Source: a virus. Taken from it: a stretch of 21,438 nucleotides of DNA. The notes below the pieces were generated by a model. It was not told the DNA's origin and made no database searches. It saw only the letters and a program-made list of their open reading frames with translations. The stretch is taken from positions 1-21,438 of IMG/VR virus record IMGVR_UViG_3300022890_000117; one strand, written 5' to 3'. Of this stretch, positions 8,545 through 15,172 are shown one piece after another. The position numbers were made by a program, and so were the translations under genes. Every line of letters begins with the position of its first letter. Within the stretch, counting starts at the first letter, position 1.

Positions 8545-9138
8545 ATGATTAAATATAAAAAAACAAAGACAAATTTAAAGAGTGAAAACAATATCACTTT
8601 TGCAAATATTGCAGGGTGGGTAGAAAAAGGAAGTGCAGAAGCATTAAGAGTTTTTGACTGGTTACACGAACAAAACAAAGAACTCAAAAAAACAATGGAG
8701 GAAGAATTGAGAGCAGATAAAATATTATTGAAATTTAAAACAGAACATAATATTATAACAACAGTAGGACTAAATGTATTTTTAAAACTTATGACCGGTG
8801 ATACAACATATAGTGGAGAAGTAAATTATGGAGCAGTTGGAATTGGAGCATCACCGACAATAGCACTTGGAAATACAGAATTAACAGATGAACAATTTAG
8901 AACAACAATATCAAGTCAATCAGAAAGTGGTACAATGGCTTATATAGATTTTGTTTTTGGAGCTGGAGATTTTGACACAACAATTATAGGACAAATTACA
9001 GAATTTGGAAATTTTATTGATGGAGAAGCTGGAGCAGATACAGGTCAATTATTTAGTGATATAGCAACTGGTGGCTGGGATAAAAACTCAACAACAAGTT
9101 TATTCATAAGTTGTGAATATACTTTAAGCAATGCCTAA
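8545..9138 (+). CDS. phage tail-tip structural protein
   Basis: A 197-residue protein. After a helical N-terminus (to about residue 60) comes a pattern seen in many phage structural proteins: HNIITTVGLNVFLKLMTG, then GAVGIGASPTIALGNTELTDEQFR, a strand with YIDFVFGAGDF, and ITEFGNFIDG. These proteins are usually encoded near tail-fibre genes and are thought to be virion components. The start lies 20 bases after the hub/adhesin stop in a purely A/T gap and has AAT before ATG. I infer a tail-tip or fibre-base role from motif pattern and place; no enzymatic motif is visible. Confidence 0.6.
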   Translation: MIKYKKTKTNLKSENNITFANIAGWVEKGSAEALRVFDWLHEQNKELKKTMEEELRADKILLKFKTEHNIITTVGLNVFLKLMTGDTTYSGEVNYGAVGIGASPTIALGNTELTDEQFRTTISSQSESGTMAYIDFVFGAGDFDTTIIGQITEFGNFIDGEAGADTGQLFSDIATGGWDKNSTTSLFISCEYTLSNA

Positions 9139-9150
9139 TAATAAAAAAAT

Positions 9151-9957
9151 ATGAGTGAAGCAAAAAACAATTATGCAGGTGGAGAAAAAATAGCATCTGA
9201 TGACTTAAATCAAATATCACAAAATGCAAATGATGGTGGTGGTTTTAGAGATTTAATTATGGGAGATGCATTTACAGGAACTGCAACTCCACAGGCAAGT
9301 TATCAAAGTGCTAGTGATAATAAACTTTATATTTGTGATGGAAATGATGCAGATAAATTAAATTTTTTAGGATTTGTTTTAAATACAGGTTCAGCAGATG
9401 ATACAGCTGATTTACAAACAGAAGGAATTGTAAGAGGTTTTACAGGACTTGTAGAAGGAAGTTATTATTATGTTCAAGATGATAAAACAATAGGAACATC
9501 TGTCGGAACTTATGCAGTTTTAGTAGGAATAGCAATTAGTGAAACTGAATTAGTAATTTTAAAAGAAGAAACAAGATTAGTAGCAGTAGCAAGTGATAAT
9601 GAAAAAATTGATGCTGATACAGAGAGAATTGTAAGTGGAATATTTGCGTCAGGAACATTAAAAGAATTACAAATGGCTCATCACGGAGAAATTAGAATTA
9701 CTTTTGATGTTTATTGTACAAACTCAAGTTGTCATATTTATTTAAAAGATGGTAAAAGTATAGAATTAGCTTCTTATAATGATACAAGTTGGACTAGTAA
9801 AAGTGTAGATTTAACAGTTTATAAAGGAGAGATTATAAGATTTACAGGAGATACTTCAAATACAGATTCTAATGCAGCTAGAATTAGAAATGTAAGTATA
9901 AATTATGATTTAGAAATTGAAAGCTTACCACAAATAGTTACAGACCAAAGTGTTTAA
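9151..9957 (+). CDS. fibre or decoration protein
   Basis: A 268-residue protein whose first half resembles the repeated small beta-domain used in phage decoration and fibre proteins: FLGFVLNTGSADDTADLQTEG, GLVEGSYYYVQDD, then YAVLVGIAISETELVIL. The second half (about residues 160-255) is beta-rich, with GEIRITFDVYC, SCHIYLKDGKSIELAS and IIRFTGDTSN, like a small lectin-type sandwich. It starts 12 bases after the preceding stop. Role as a tail-fibre or virion-surface protein is inferred from location and composition. The two Cys residues in NSSCHIYL and VYCT could form a disulphide. Confidence 0.55.
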   Translation: MSEAKNNYAGGEKIASDDLNQISQNANDGGGFRDLIMGDAFTGTATPQASYQSASDNKLYICDGNDADKLNFLGFVLNTGSADDTADLQTEGIVRGFTGLVEGSYYYVQDDKTIGTSVGTYAVLVGIAISETELVILKEETRLVAVASDNEKIDADTERIVSGIFASGTLKELQMAHHGEIRITFDVYCTNSSCHIYLKDGKSIELASYNDTSWTSKSVDLTVYKGEIIRFTGDTSNTDSNAARIRNVSINYDLEIESLPQIVTDQSV

Positions 9958-9974
9958 AAAAATAATTAATTAAT

Positions 9975-10880
9975 ATGGATTGGTTTAAACACATTTTAAA
10001 AGGAGAAAAACAAAATGCAGTTTATTTTGATGACCTCGCATGTGCAACTAGAGCAATGCTAAAATGTATAGAAGCAGTAATGAACAAACAATTATTAGAA
10101 GGTAAAATACCAATTCAGATCCTTAAGTGGTTTAGAGAGAATGGATTTTTAATTAGTGGCAAGTTTAATTTTAATGACAGATGGATAGCTTATTTATCTG
10201 AAACAACTCGTAAAGGAAATACAAGAATAAATGTGTGGAAAGCAATACTAGAATATGGACTTATACCGCAAGAACTTTGGGATTTTGACATGGATGACAG
10301 AAAAAATAAATATGGATGGAATGATTATTATATTGATCCAACTGAAAAATGTTATGAACTTGGACAAGAGTTTTTGGAGAAAGTAAATATTGAAGAAATT
10401 AAAACGACTACTTTTAAAAGATTAGATGAAACTCCACTTACAGCTTTTGTCAGACCTTGCCAACCTGATGATAATAATATTTATCAGAAGTGCGAAAGAA
10501 ATTTTAATCACAGACTTTTGATAATGATAGATGACCCTAAATATTATATTGCTTTAGATAGTTATGAAAAGCAAAGGTTTAAAATTGGTATAAATAAATT
10601 TAAAAGATTTTATTCAAAAGATTATAACTTTTCATATTACAAATATGGAGTAGGTATTTCTTATAAAAAAGTTAGTAATATGCTAGATTTAATAAAAGGA
10701 GATGATGAGCGTGTTTACGCCATAGGAAAGAATAATAAGCTGATACACATATATAATGAGAAAGCGTTTGAAAAAGGCTTAGAGGTGGGTTTTTGGGGCA
10801 ACTGGAGTGCCATCAAGAAAGTTTCACAGTCAGAAATAGATAAAAGAGAAAAAGATAATACAATTTCATTTTTAATATAA
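9975..10880 (+). CDS. papain-like cysteine peptidase of phage type
   Basis: The 301-residue protein fits a papain-fold family often seen beside phage tail genes. Visible marks are the Cys region FDDLACATRAMLKCIEAVMN (C23 as likely nucleophile), NFNDRWIAYLSETTRKGN, the segment ILEYGLIPQELWDF, a WNDYYID segment, and a C-terminal half with NFNHRLLIMIDDPKYYIALDSY, where H179 and D195 would be the other active-site residues. It may act on peptides of the cell wall or a virion protein. It follows tail-tip genes and precedes a small membrane protein, so a role in entry or lysis is plausible. The residue after the Cys differs from typical papains, so activity is not certain. Confidence 0.6.
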   Translation: MDWFKHILKGEKQNAVYFDDLACATRAMLKCIEAVMNKQLLEGKIPIQILKWFRENGFLISGKFNFNDRWIAYLSETTRKGNTRINVWKAILEYGLIPQELWDFDMDDRKNKYGWNDYYIDPTEKCYELGQEFLEKVNIEEIKTTTFKRLDETPLTAFVRPCQPDDNNIYQKCERNFNHRLLIMIDDPKYYIALDSYEKQRFKIGINKFKRFYSKDYNFSYYKYGVGISYKKVSNMLDLIKGDDERVYAIGKNNKLIHIYNEKAFEKGLEVGFWGNWSAIKKVSQSEIDKREKDNTISFLI

Positions 10881-10888
10881 AAGATAGT

Positions 10889-11104
10889 ATGGATAAAATA
10901 AAACAAATTCTTAGTTCAGTTTTTACTGAAAGAATTATCAAAAGGTTAAAATCTTTTGCGTGGCGTTTTGCTAGTGTTTCATTGGTAGCTGGGTTATCAT
11001 GGGCTAGTAAAAATTTAGGTATGTTAGAAATACCAGTAGCTTATCAAGGAGTTATTGGATTGATTTTAGGAGAAGTAACAAAATATTTAAATACAAAAAA
11101 GTAA
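10889..11104 (+). CDS. small membrane protein, holin-like
   Basis: A 71-residue protein with a positively charged N-terminal helix (residues 1-22) followed by two hydrophobic stretches, about residues 23-40 and 48-61, and ending EVTKYLNTKK. Size, two likely membrane segments and the charged ends fit class II holins, and it sits after the peptidase gene at the end of the late operon. Similar small membrane proteins of unknown role are common at this place in phages, so holin is a guess. It starts 8 bases after the preceding stop, and the late operon appears to end in the terminator at 11190-11215. Confidence 0.55.
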   Translation: MDKIKQILSSVFTERIIKRLKSFAWRFASVSLVAGLSWASKNLGMLEIPVAYQGVIGLILGEVTKYLNTKK

Positions 11105-11215
11105 ACTCGCTTTACAGTATTTCAGATACGATAAGCAGGTCAATAATTTGTCCTTTCATTAGAAGGGTGTCCTTAACAAATTGTCGATTAAACTGCCAGA
11201 GATGGTGGTTTTTTT
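11105..11215 (+). ncRNA. structured 3' RNA region with three stacked hairpins
   Basis: The 111 bases after the holin-like gene fold into consecutive elements. H1: GCTT (11109) with AAGC (11133) enclosing GTAT/ATAC (11117-11129). H2: AATTTGT (11145) with ACAAATT (11176) enclosing CCTTTC-ATTA-GAAGGG (11152-11167); an alternative AAGG-GTGT-CCTT pairing competes with it. H3 is the terminator listed separately. No good promoter precedes it, so it may be the 3' untranslated end of the late mRNA, possibly released as a small RNA. The pairing is visible by eye; function is unknown. Confidence 0.35.
11190..11215 (+). terminator. intrinsic terminator of the late operon
   Basis: Nine-base stem AAACTGCCA (11190-11198) with TGGTGGTTT (11203-11211), including two G-U pairs in RNA, closed by the GNRA-type loop GAGA and running into seven T residues (11209-11215). 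It follows the last late gene and precedes promoter P1, so it separates the two transcription units. Confidence 0.72.
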
Positions 11216-11229
11216 GTTGCAGATAAAAG

Positions 11230-11238
11230 TTATCCCCA
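11230..11238 (+). promoter_or_regulatory. DnaA-box-like site upstream of P1
   Basis: TTATCCCCA differs by one base from the DnaA box TTATCCACA. It lies 9 bases before the -35 of P1; the perfect box at 15173 lies exactly 9 bases before the -35 of P3. Conserved spacing suggests a regulator site, which could be DnaA or another protein. Confidence 0.45.
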
Positions 11239-11247
11239 GTTGATTAT

Positions 11248-11276
11248 TTGACATTATGCTACCGATAGCATATAAT
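11248..11276 (+). promoter_or_regulatory. sigma70 promoter P1 with palindromic operator
   Basis: Perfect -35 TTGACA (11248-11253), 17-base spacer and perfect -10 TATAAT (11271-11276). The spacer holds the dyad TATGCTACCGATAGCATA (11255-11272), with 7-base arms TATGCTA/TAGCATA around a central CG. A protein bound there would block RNA polymerase. The same promoter-operator is found as P3. Predicted transcription start is near 11283, 22 bases before the 3D-domain gene. Confidence 0.85.
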
Positions 11277-11304
11277 AGTAAATGTAAGATAATAGTTTTA
11301 AAAT

Positions 11305-11808
11305 ATGACAACAAGAAAATATCACACAACAATTCCTTCAAAATTTTATGTAAGTGTAAAAGAAGAAAAAATATTATTAGATGGATATAAATTTATAATA
11401 TTATTTATATTATTATTTACTGGAGTATTATTAAAAATAGGATGTATAAATAATGAAGCCAAAGATTATAATGAACAATTTAAAACAGAAATACACAACA
11501 TGATCATGATGGATATACAAAGAGAAAAAGTGAGTATGATAACGACTGCTTATTCAGAATTTGATAGTTGTCATTATGAAGGTTGTAAAATGGCTAGTGG
11601 AAAACCTGCTTATGTAGGAGCTATAGCTTGTCCTCGTGATTGGGAATTAGGAAAGCAAGTAATCATAGAAGGAATAACCTATACCTGTGAAGATAGATAC
11701 AACCTTAATTTAGAAGATAGGATAGATATTTTTATGGGATATGGAAAAGATAGTTATATCAAAGCTATAAATTATGGTAAACAAATTAAAACAGTTATTC
11801 ATAAGTAA
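11305..11808 (+). CDS. membrane-anchored 3D-domain cell-wall enzyme
   Basis: The 167-residue protein has one membrane segment (about residues 30-46, IILFILLFTGVLLKIG) preceded by a basic N-terminus, so it is probably anchored with its C-terminal domain outside. Residues about 77-166 match the 3D / double-psi beta-barrel domain: MITTAYSEFD, CKMASGKPAYVGAIACP, LGKQVIIEGITYTCEDRYN and DRIDIFMGYG, with Asp130, Asp138 and Asp141 near the expected acidic positions. Proteins with this fold cleave peptidoglycan as lytic transglycosylases. Four Cys (89, 94, 109, 128) could form disulphides. It has its own promoter P1 and stands apart from the late lysis genes. Start confirmed by AAT before ATG. Alternative role: host cell-wall change or exclusion. 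Confidence 0.72.
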   Translation: MTTRKYHTTIPSKFYVSVKEEKILLDGYKFIILFILLFTGVLLKIGCINNEAKDYNEQFKTEIHNMIMMDIQREKVSMITTAYSEFDSCHYEGCKMASGKPAYVGAIACPRDWELGKQVIIEGITYTCEDRYNLNLEDRIDIFMGYGKDSYIKAINYGKQIKTVIHK

Positions 11809-11814
11809 AAAAAG

Positions 11815-11858
11815 TGGGGATAACTTTATTGGACAAAATTAAAAAAATAGTTTATAAT
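11815..11858 (+). promoter_or_regulatory. sigma70 promoter P2 with upstream inverted DnaA-like site
   Basis: A -35 of TGGACA (11830-11835), 17-base spacer and perfect -10 TATAAT (11853-11858). Six bases upstream of the -35 is TGGGGATAA (11815-11823), the reverse complement of the site before P1. The palindrome of P1 and P3 is absent. Predicted start near 11865, feeding the leader and the replication operon. Confidence 0.7.
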
Positions 11859-11864
11859 AATAAT

Positions 11865-11999
11865 GATTTATTTAAAAAAACAATATATGACTCAATTCAC
11901 TTGCAAAAATTTAGATAATAGAAAGTCCATATCTACCTATAAGGTGTCATCGCAAGTGTGCCTTAGAAGTAGTTATGGGCTTTTTGTAATTTAGATTAT
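11865..11999 (+). ncRNA. pseudoknotted leader RNA / attenuator before replication operon
   Basis: The transcript from P2 contains a long hairpin: AAAGTCCATATCTAC (11922-11936) pairs with GTAGTTATGGGCTTT (11969-11983) over 15 positions with one G-U and one mismatch, ending in T5 (11981-11985), an intrinsic terminator. Inside, TAAGG (11940) pairs with CCTTA (11961). The inner loop contains GCAAGTG (11952-11958), perfectly complementary to CACTTGC at 11898-11904, so a 7-bp pseudoknot can form. The ATG of the initiator gene follows at 12000. This could be an attenuator, a ligand-sensing leader, or a separate small RNA of about 120 bases. I do not recognise a known riboswitch class. Confidence 0.55.
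11887..11994 (+). CDS. possible 35-residue upstream ORF / leader peptide
   Basis: The ATG at 11887 is preceded by TAT, the local start signature, and the frame runs 35 codons through the whole terminator hairpin to TAG at 11992-11994, five bases before the initiator ATG. The product begins MTQFTCKNLDNRKSIS and has no recognised domain. Translation here would melt the terminator and could hand ribosomes to the next gene. It may equally be chance within a structured leader. Confidence 0.3.
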   Translation: MTQFTCKNLDNRKSISTYKVSSQVCLRSSYGLFVI

Positions 12000-12740
12000 A
12001 TGGAATGGAAAGGTGCTACAATTTGGCTAAGAAAAACAATAGAAAGCGATATATTTTATTGGAAACCAGACAAATGGTTTAAGATTTGGTTTTTCATAAT
12101 AAATAAAGTAAATCATACTGATAATCATTTATTTAAAAGAGGTTCAAATTTTACTACTTATAATGAAATAGCACTTTATACAAAGGCTACAAAAAATCAA
12201 ATTGATAAGTTTTTAAGATGGGCAAAACAGGAGAAGATGTTGACGACACAAAAGACGACACGAGGATTGATTGTTTTTGTGCTAAGTTATGTTAAATATC
12301 AAGACTATATAAAAACTAAAAGAGATAAAGTAGTCGAAACAGAAGAGAAACAGAAGAGAAACAAAGACGACACTATAAACAATAATGATAAGAATGATAA
12401 GAATGATAAAGAATATAATAGTATGTCGCCAATTAAAATTAGCGACCAATCAAATATAGAATTATCTAAATTATTATTTAAAAAGATATTAAAAAACAAT
12501 CCAAACTTCAAAGAACCAAACATAAATAAATGGTCAGATGATTTTAGAAAAATGAAAGAAATTGATAGAAGAACAGATGAACAAATAAAGTATTTAATTT
12601 TATGGAGCCAGAGTAATGATTTTTGGCATAAAAATATATTAAGTCCAATTAAATTAAGAAAACATTTTGATAGACTAATAGTAGAAGTGAGATCTAATAA
12701 ATCAAATAACAAAATATCAAAGGGGGTGAGAATATGCTAG
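12000..12740 (+). CDS. O-like replication initiator protein
   Basis: A 246-residue protein with two domains joined by a charged linker. Residues 1 to about 105 form a winged-helix of the phage replication-initiator type (WLRKTIESDIFYWKPDKWFKIW, FTTYNEIALYTKATKNQIDKF, TTQKTTRGLIVFVLSYVKYQ). Residues about 106-150 are low complexity (KRNKDDTINNNDKNDKNDK). Residues about 155-235 are helical (LSKLLFKKILKNNPN; DDFRKMKEIDRRTDEQIKYL; FWHKNILSPIKLRKHFDRL), like helicase-loading domains of O or DnaD-type proteins. It would bind the origin and recruit helicase. The linker-coding DNA carries direct repeats and a palindrome, as the lambda origin does in gene O. It is first in the P2 operon and overlaps the next gene by 7 bases. 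Confidence 0.72.
   Translation: MEWKGATIWLRKTIESDIFYWKPDKWFKIWFFIINKVNHTDNHLFKRGSNFTTYNEIALYTKATKNQIDKFLRWAKQEKMLTTQKTTRGLIVFVLSYVKYQDYIKTKRDKVVETEEKQKRNKDDTINNNDKNDKNDKEYNSMSPIKISDQSNIELSKLLFKKILKNNPNFKEPNINKWSDDFRKMKEIDRRTDEQIKYLILWSQSNDFWHKNILSPIKLRKHFDRLIVEVRSNKSNNKISKGVRIC
12242..12446 (+). other. candidate phage replication origin inside the initiator gene
   Basis: Within the initiator's linker-coding region are three GACGACAC copies (12242, 12254, 12366), tandem copies of the 11-mer GAAACAGAAGA (12336, 12347), tandem near-copies of AATGATAAG (12384, 12393, 12402) and a 22-bp inverted repeat with arms GTCGCCAATT and AATTAGCGAC around AA (12425-12446, 9 of 10 arm pairs), followed by AT-rich DNA. 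The mix of iterons, AT-rich DNA and an inverted repeat inside an O-like gene is the arrangement of lambda ori. Whether the initiator binds these repeats is not known. Confidence 0.5.
12722..12729 (+). promoter_or_regulatory. Shine-Dalgarno sequence, unusual for this window
   Basis: GGGGGTGA, preceded by AAA, matches the consensus AAGGAGGTGA with one change and lies at normal spacing before the ATG at 12734. It is the only well-placed strong Shine-Dalgarno I found among about 35 starts, so this gene may be set for high or independent translation. Confidence 0.6.
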
Positions 12741-13039
12741 ATATAACAGTAAATTTATATTGTGTAGTAATGAGAAATGGAATTGAAATTTGGTTAGAAA
12801 AAGAAAAAATACAAAAACTACAAGATGTATTATCAGCTATAAAACAAAGCACATTTATACATTTAGATAATAGGACTATAAATTCAGCAGATATAGTAGG
12901 GATATTTTCACCGAATGATATGGCAGATCAGACAAGAAGAAAAAATGGACAATGGAAATGTAATAATTGTGGAAGCTGGCACGATAAATTTGAAAAATGT
13001 TCTGAAGACAGTGTAATAAATAAAATTTTAAACAAATAA
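12734..13039 (+). CDS. small zinc-knuckle-like protein
   Basis: A 101-residue protein. Residues about 15-60 (GIEIWLEKEKIQKLQDVLS, then FIHLDNRTINSADIVGIFSP) form a small alpha/beta segment seen in many phage accessory proteins. The C-terminus has C76-x2-C79-x3-H83-x5-C89 (WKCNNCGSWHDKFEKC), a likely zinc site, followed by a short helix. It sits in the replication operon between the initiator and two small genes and has the window's clearest Shine-Dalgarno. It might bind nucleic acid or a replication partner; I do not recognise its function. Confidence 0.6.
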   Translation: MLDITVNLYCVVMRNGIEIWLEKEKIQKLQDVLSAIKQSTFIHLDNRTINSADIVGIFSPNDMADQTRRKNGQWKCNNCGSWHDKFEKCSEDSVINKILNK

Positions 13040-13041
13040 AT

Positions 13042-13389
13042 ATGTCACCAAAAGATGCACAATACTACGATAATATGATCCAATTAGTAAAAGGATTTAA
13101 TTATCTAAATGTAGAAGAAGAAAAGAAATTTTTATTAAAACACAATGCCATGAAGGATGGAGTAGTTATAGCAGAATACCCTAAATTATTTTATATAGTA
13201 GGAGGCGAAAAAAGAAGCCATGATGAAGGAGGTAATTTAATGGGATTAAAAGTAAAACAAGAACAGCTAGAAAAAGAAGGAAAGAATGCTTGGATAGATT
13301 ATGTACCGAGATTTTATAGCTTTTATATAATGGCAAAAACCAAAATAGAAAATGACCGAGTTTTAAAAGAAAAAATAAACAAAGAATAA
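13042..13389 (+). CDS. early-region protein of unknown function
   Basis: I do not recognise this 115-residue protein. It is mainly helical: an N-terminal helix (DAQYYDNMIQLVKGF), NVEEEKKFLLKHNAMKDG, a central strand-like EYPKLFYIVGG, and a lysine-rich C-terminal helix with FYIMAKTKIENDRVLKEKINKE. The gene is two bases from its neighbour on the left and one from the right, with AAT before its ATG, so it is part of the replication operon. No membrane segment or catalytic motif is visible. Confidence 0.55.
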   Translation: MSPKDAQYYDNMIQLVKGFNYLNVEEEKKFLLKHNAMKDGVVIAEYPKLFYIVGGEKRSHDEGGNLMGLKVKQEQLEKEGKNAWIDYVPRFYSFYIMAKTKIENDRVLKEKINKE

Positions 13390-13390
13390 T

Positions 13391-13642
13391 ATGGAAAACT
13401 ACACACCAAACCCTACACAGAAACAAATTGTATTAGACACCCTGAAAAGAGCAAATGGAGGCTGGGTGGATGGCATGTACTTCTTAAACTTGCCAAAACC
13501 AATAACCCAGTACCATGCGAGAATATGGGGATTACAAAATGATGATGGCCACATTATAGAGAGCCGAACAATAGCTGGTAAAAACTGGAAAGAGTATAGG
13601 CTCGTGGAGAAAGATTTTCAAGATAATATATTTAATATTTAA
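13391..13642 (+). CDS. winged-helix DNA-binding protein
   Basis: The 83-residue protein fits a small winged-helix group common in phages: [20 protein letters not shown] forms the first helices, [18 protein letters not shown] the recognition helix and turn, and [17 protein letters not shown] the wing. It probably binds DNA and could be a regulator; it is the only clear HTH-type regulator candidate in the window and so a candidate for the P1/P3 palindrome, though this is inference. It lies directly before recA with one base between stop and start codons. Confidence 0.65.
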   Translation: MENYTPNPTQKQIVLDTLKRANGGWVDGMYFLNLPKPITQYHARIWGLQNDDGHIIESRTIAGKNWKEYRLVEKDFQDNIFNI

Positions 13643-13643
13643 T

Positions 13644-14624
13644 ATGGCAAAAATAAAAGAAAAATCTATACTAGAAATTATAAGAGAAAAGCATGGCCAA
13701 GAATCAATGATAAGACTAGGAGACAAACCAGCAACAGATCTAGATGTAATACCAACAGGATCAATTTCATTAGACAAAGCATTAGGCATTGGGGGAATAG
13801 CGAGAGGAAGGATCATTGAAATATTTGGAGTAGAGTCAAGTGGAAAAACTACATTAGCCCAGCACATAATAAAAGAGTCACAAAAACAGGGTGGAACTTG
13901 TGCTTTTATAGATGCTGAATATTCATTAGATCCAGCATATTCAAAAAAGATAGGAGTAAATATGGATGACCTTTTATTATCACAGCCTGATAATGGAGAG
14001 GAAGCATTAGAAATTGTAGAAACTTTAGTAAAAACAAATAAGGTAGATGTAATTGTAGTGGATAGTGTATCTGCTTTAGTACCTAAGGCAGAATTAGAAG
14101 GAGATATGGGAGAACGACACATGGGGCTTCAGGCGAGACTGATGAGCCAAGCCATGAGAAAGCTAACAGGAATAATAGCAAAAACAAACACACTTGTAAT
14201 TTTTATTAATCAGATCCGATATAAAATAGGAGTAGTCTATGGAAACCCCGAAGTAAGAAGCGGAGGGAATGCCCTAAAGTTTTATGCATCTACAATTTTT
14301 GATATGAGGCCAATAGCAAAAATAATAAAATACAAAGACACAGTAAATGAAAAAGTAATAGGAAGCCGAATTAGATTAAAGATAGTAAAAAATAAAGTAG
14401 GTTCACCTCATGGAAAAGTGGAATTTGATATCATGTACAACGAAGGAATTTCAAAGTCAGGAGATGTCATGGATGCTGGAATAAAAAAAGGGATAATAAA
14501 AAAGACAGCTAGTACATACAGTTTTGGAGAAATAAAACTAGGAGTTGGCAGAGAAAATGTTAAAACATTTTTAAAAGAGAATGAAAATATTTTAAAAGAA
14601 ATAAAAACTAAAATAATATGCTAA
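13644..14624 (+). CDS. recA: RecA recombinase
   Basis: A 326-residue RecA with the core intact: N-terminal helix, Walker [10 protein letters not shown] (62-70), the catalytic Glu in [10 protein letters not shown] (E92), Walker B VIVVDS (136-141), loop L1 with [18 protein letters not shown], and loop L2 region [16 protein letters not shown] then [10 protein letters not shown] (about 188-216). It forms ATP-dependent filaments on ssDNA and promotes strand exchange. It is shorter than bacterial RecA (about 350) and ends [14 protein letters not shown], lacking the acidic regulatory tail of bacterial enzymes. It lies between the winged-helix and resolvase genes and overlaps the latter by 7 bases (ATGCTAA). 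Confidence 0.96.
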   Translation: MAKIKEKSILEIIREKHGQESMIRLGDKPATDLDVIPTGSISLDKALGIGGIARGRIIEIFGVESSGKTTLAQHIIKESQKQGGTCAFIDAEYSLDPAYSKKIGVNMDDLLLSQPDNGEEALEIVETLVKTNKVDVIVVDSVSALVPKAELEGDMGERHMGLQARLMSQAMRKLTGIIAKTNTLVIFINQIRYKIGVVYGNPEVRSGGNALKFYASTIFDMRPIAKIIKYKDTVNEKVIGSRIRLKIVKNKVGSPHGKVEFDIMYNEGISKSGDVMDAGIKKGIIKKTASTYSFGEIKLGVGRENVKTFLKENENILKEIKTKIIC

Positions 14625-15010
14625 TTACATCTCCTTTATTTGTACACCTGCCAAGAAAAACAAAAGAAGATAAAAAAATATTATTGAATTTAAATGTATA
14701 TAGAAATTTACATTACATTTCAAGCAATCAAGCCAAAGTTATTTACAAAGAACAAATGAAAAAACAACTGAAAGGGAAAAAATTAAAAACTCCAATAGAT
14801 ATAAAGTTTGTGCTTTGGAAAAAAACAAAAAGAAAAGTTGATAGAGCAAACATTTTATCAATAGTAGAAAAATATTTTTGTGATGCTTTGTTAGAACTTG
14901 GATGTATTCCTGATGACAATGACGAATACATAAAATCCACACACTACTACACAGGAGGAATAGACAAAGAAAATCCACGAGTAGACATCCAAATTAAAAG
15001 TAAAAATTAA
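14618..15010 (+). CDS. RusA-type Holliday junction resolvase
   Basis: The 130-residue protein shows the RusA catalytic arrangement: D75-x2-N78 in [23 protein letters not shown], with K85 and D89 following, and D99-D100 in [10 protein letters not shown], corresponding to the conserved Asp residues that bind Mg2+. Size fits RusA (about 120). It would cut Holliday junctions made by RecA or annealing before packaging. Start and stop are fixed by the 7-base overlap with recA and by the next ATG two bases later. Confidence 0.82.
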   Translation: MLITSPLFVHLPRKTKEDKKILLNLNVYRNLHYISSNQAKVIYKEQMKKQLKGKKLKTPIDIKFVLWKKTKRKVDRANILSIVEKYFCDALLELGCIPDDNDEYIKSTHYYTGGIDKENPRVDIQIKSKN

Positions 15011-15012
15011 AT

Positions 15013-15171
15013 ATGACTTTTGGAGAATTTAAAAAAGAAGATAATTGGTTTTCAAATTATTTATTGAAACTTTGGGGAGAAAATAAAATACCATTATTTC
15101 CAGCAATAGAATTATACGAAAAAAAAATGGAGGAACTAATGAAAAAACCAAGACAATTAAACCTATTATAA
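15013..15171 (+). CDS. 52-residue ORF of unknown function
   Basis: A short frame with AAT before ATG, starting two bases after the resolvase stop. The product begins MTFGEFKKEDNWFSNYLLKL and ends with a basic helix (EKKMEELMKKPRQLNLL). Its stop overlaps the start of the DnaA-box/P3 region. No domain is recognised. The spacing, start signature and protein-like composition support it as a real last gene of the P2 operon. Confidence 0.55.
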   Translation: MTFGEFKKEDNWFSNYLLKLWGENKIPLFPAIELYEKKMEELMKKPRQLNLL

Positions 15172-15172
15172 G

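Noticed and set aside
11105-11215. tRNA or tmRNA
   Set aside because: The folded region lacks a cloverleaf, an acceptor stem and a T-loop in the right place, and ends in a terminator.
12305-12712. 135-residue minus-strand frame rich in Leu/Phe/Ser
   Set aside because: Antisense of the initiator gene; hydrophobic composition is the usual shadow of Lys/Asn-rich coding.
13532-14122. 196-residue minus-strand frame
   Set aside because: Antisense of a clear recA gene; no recognisable protein pattern.
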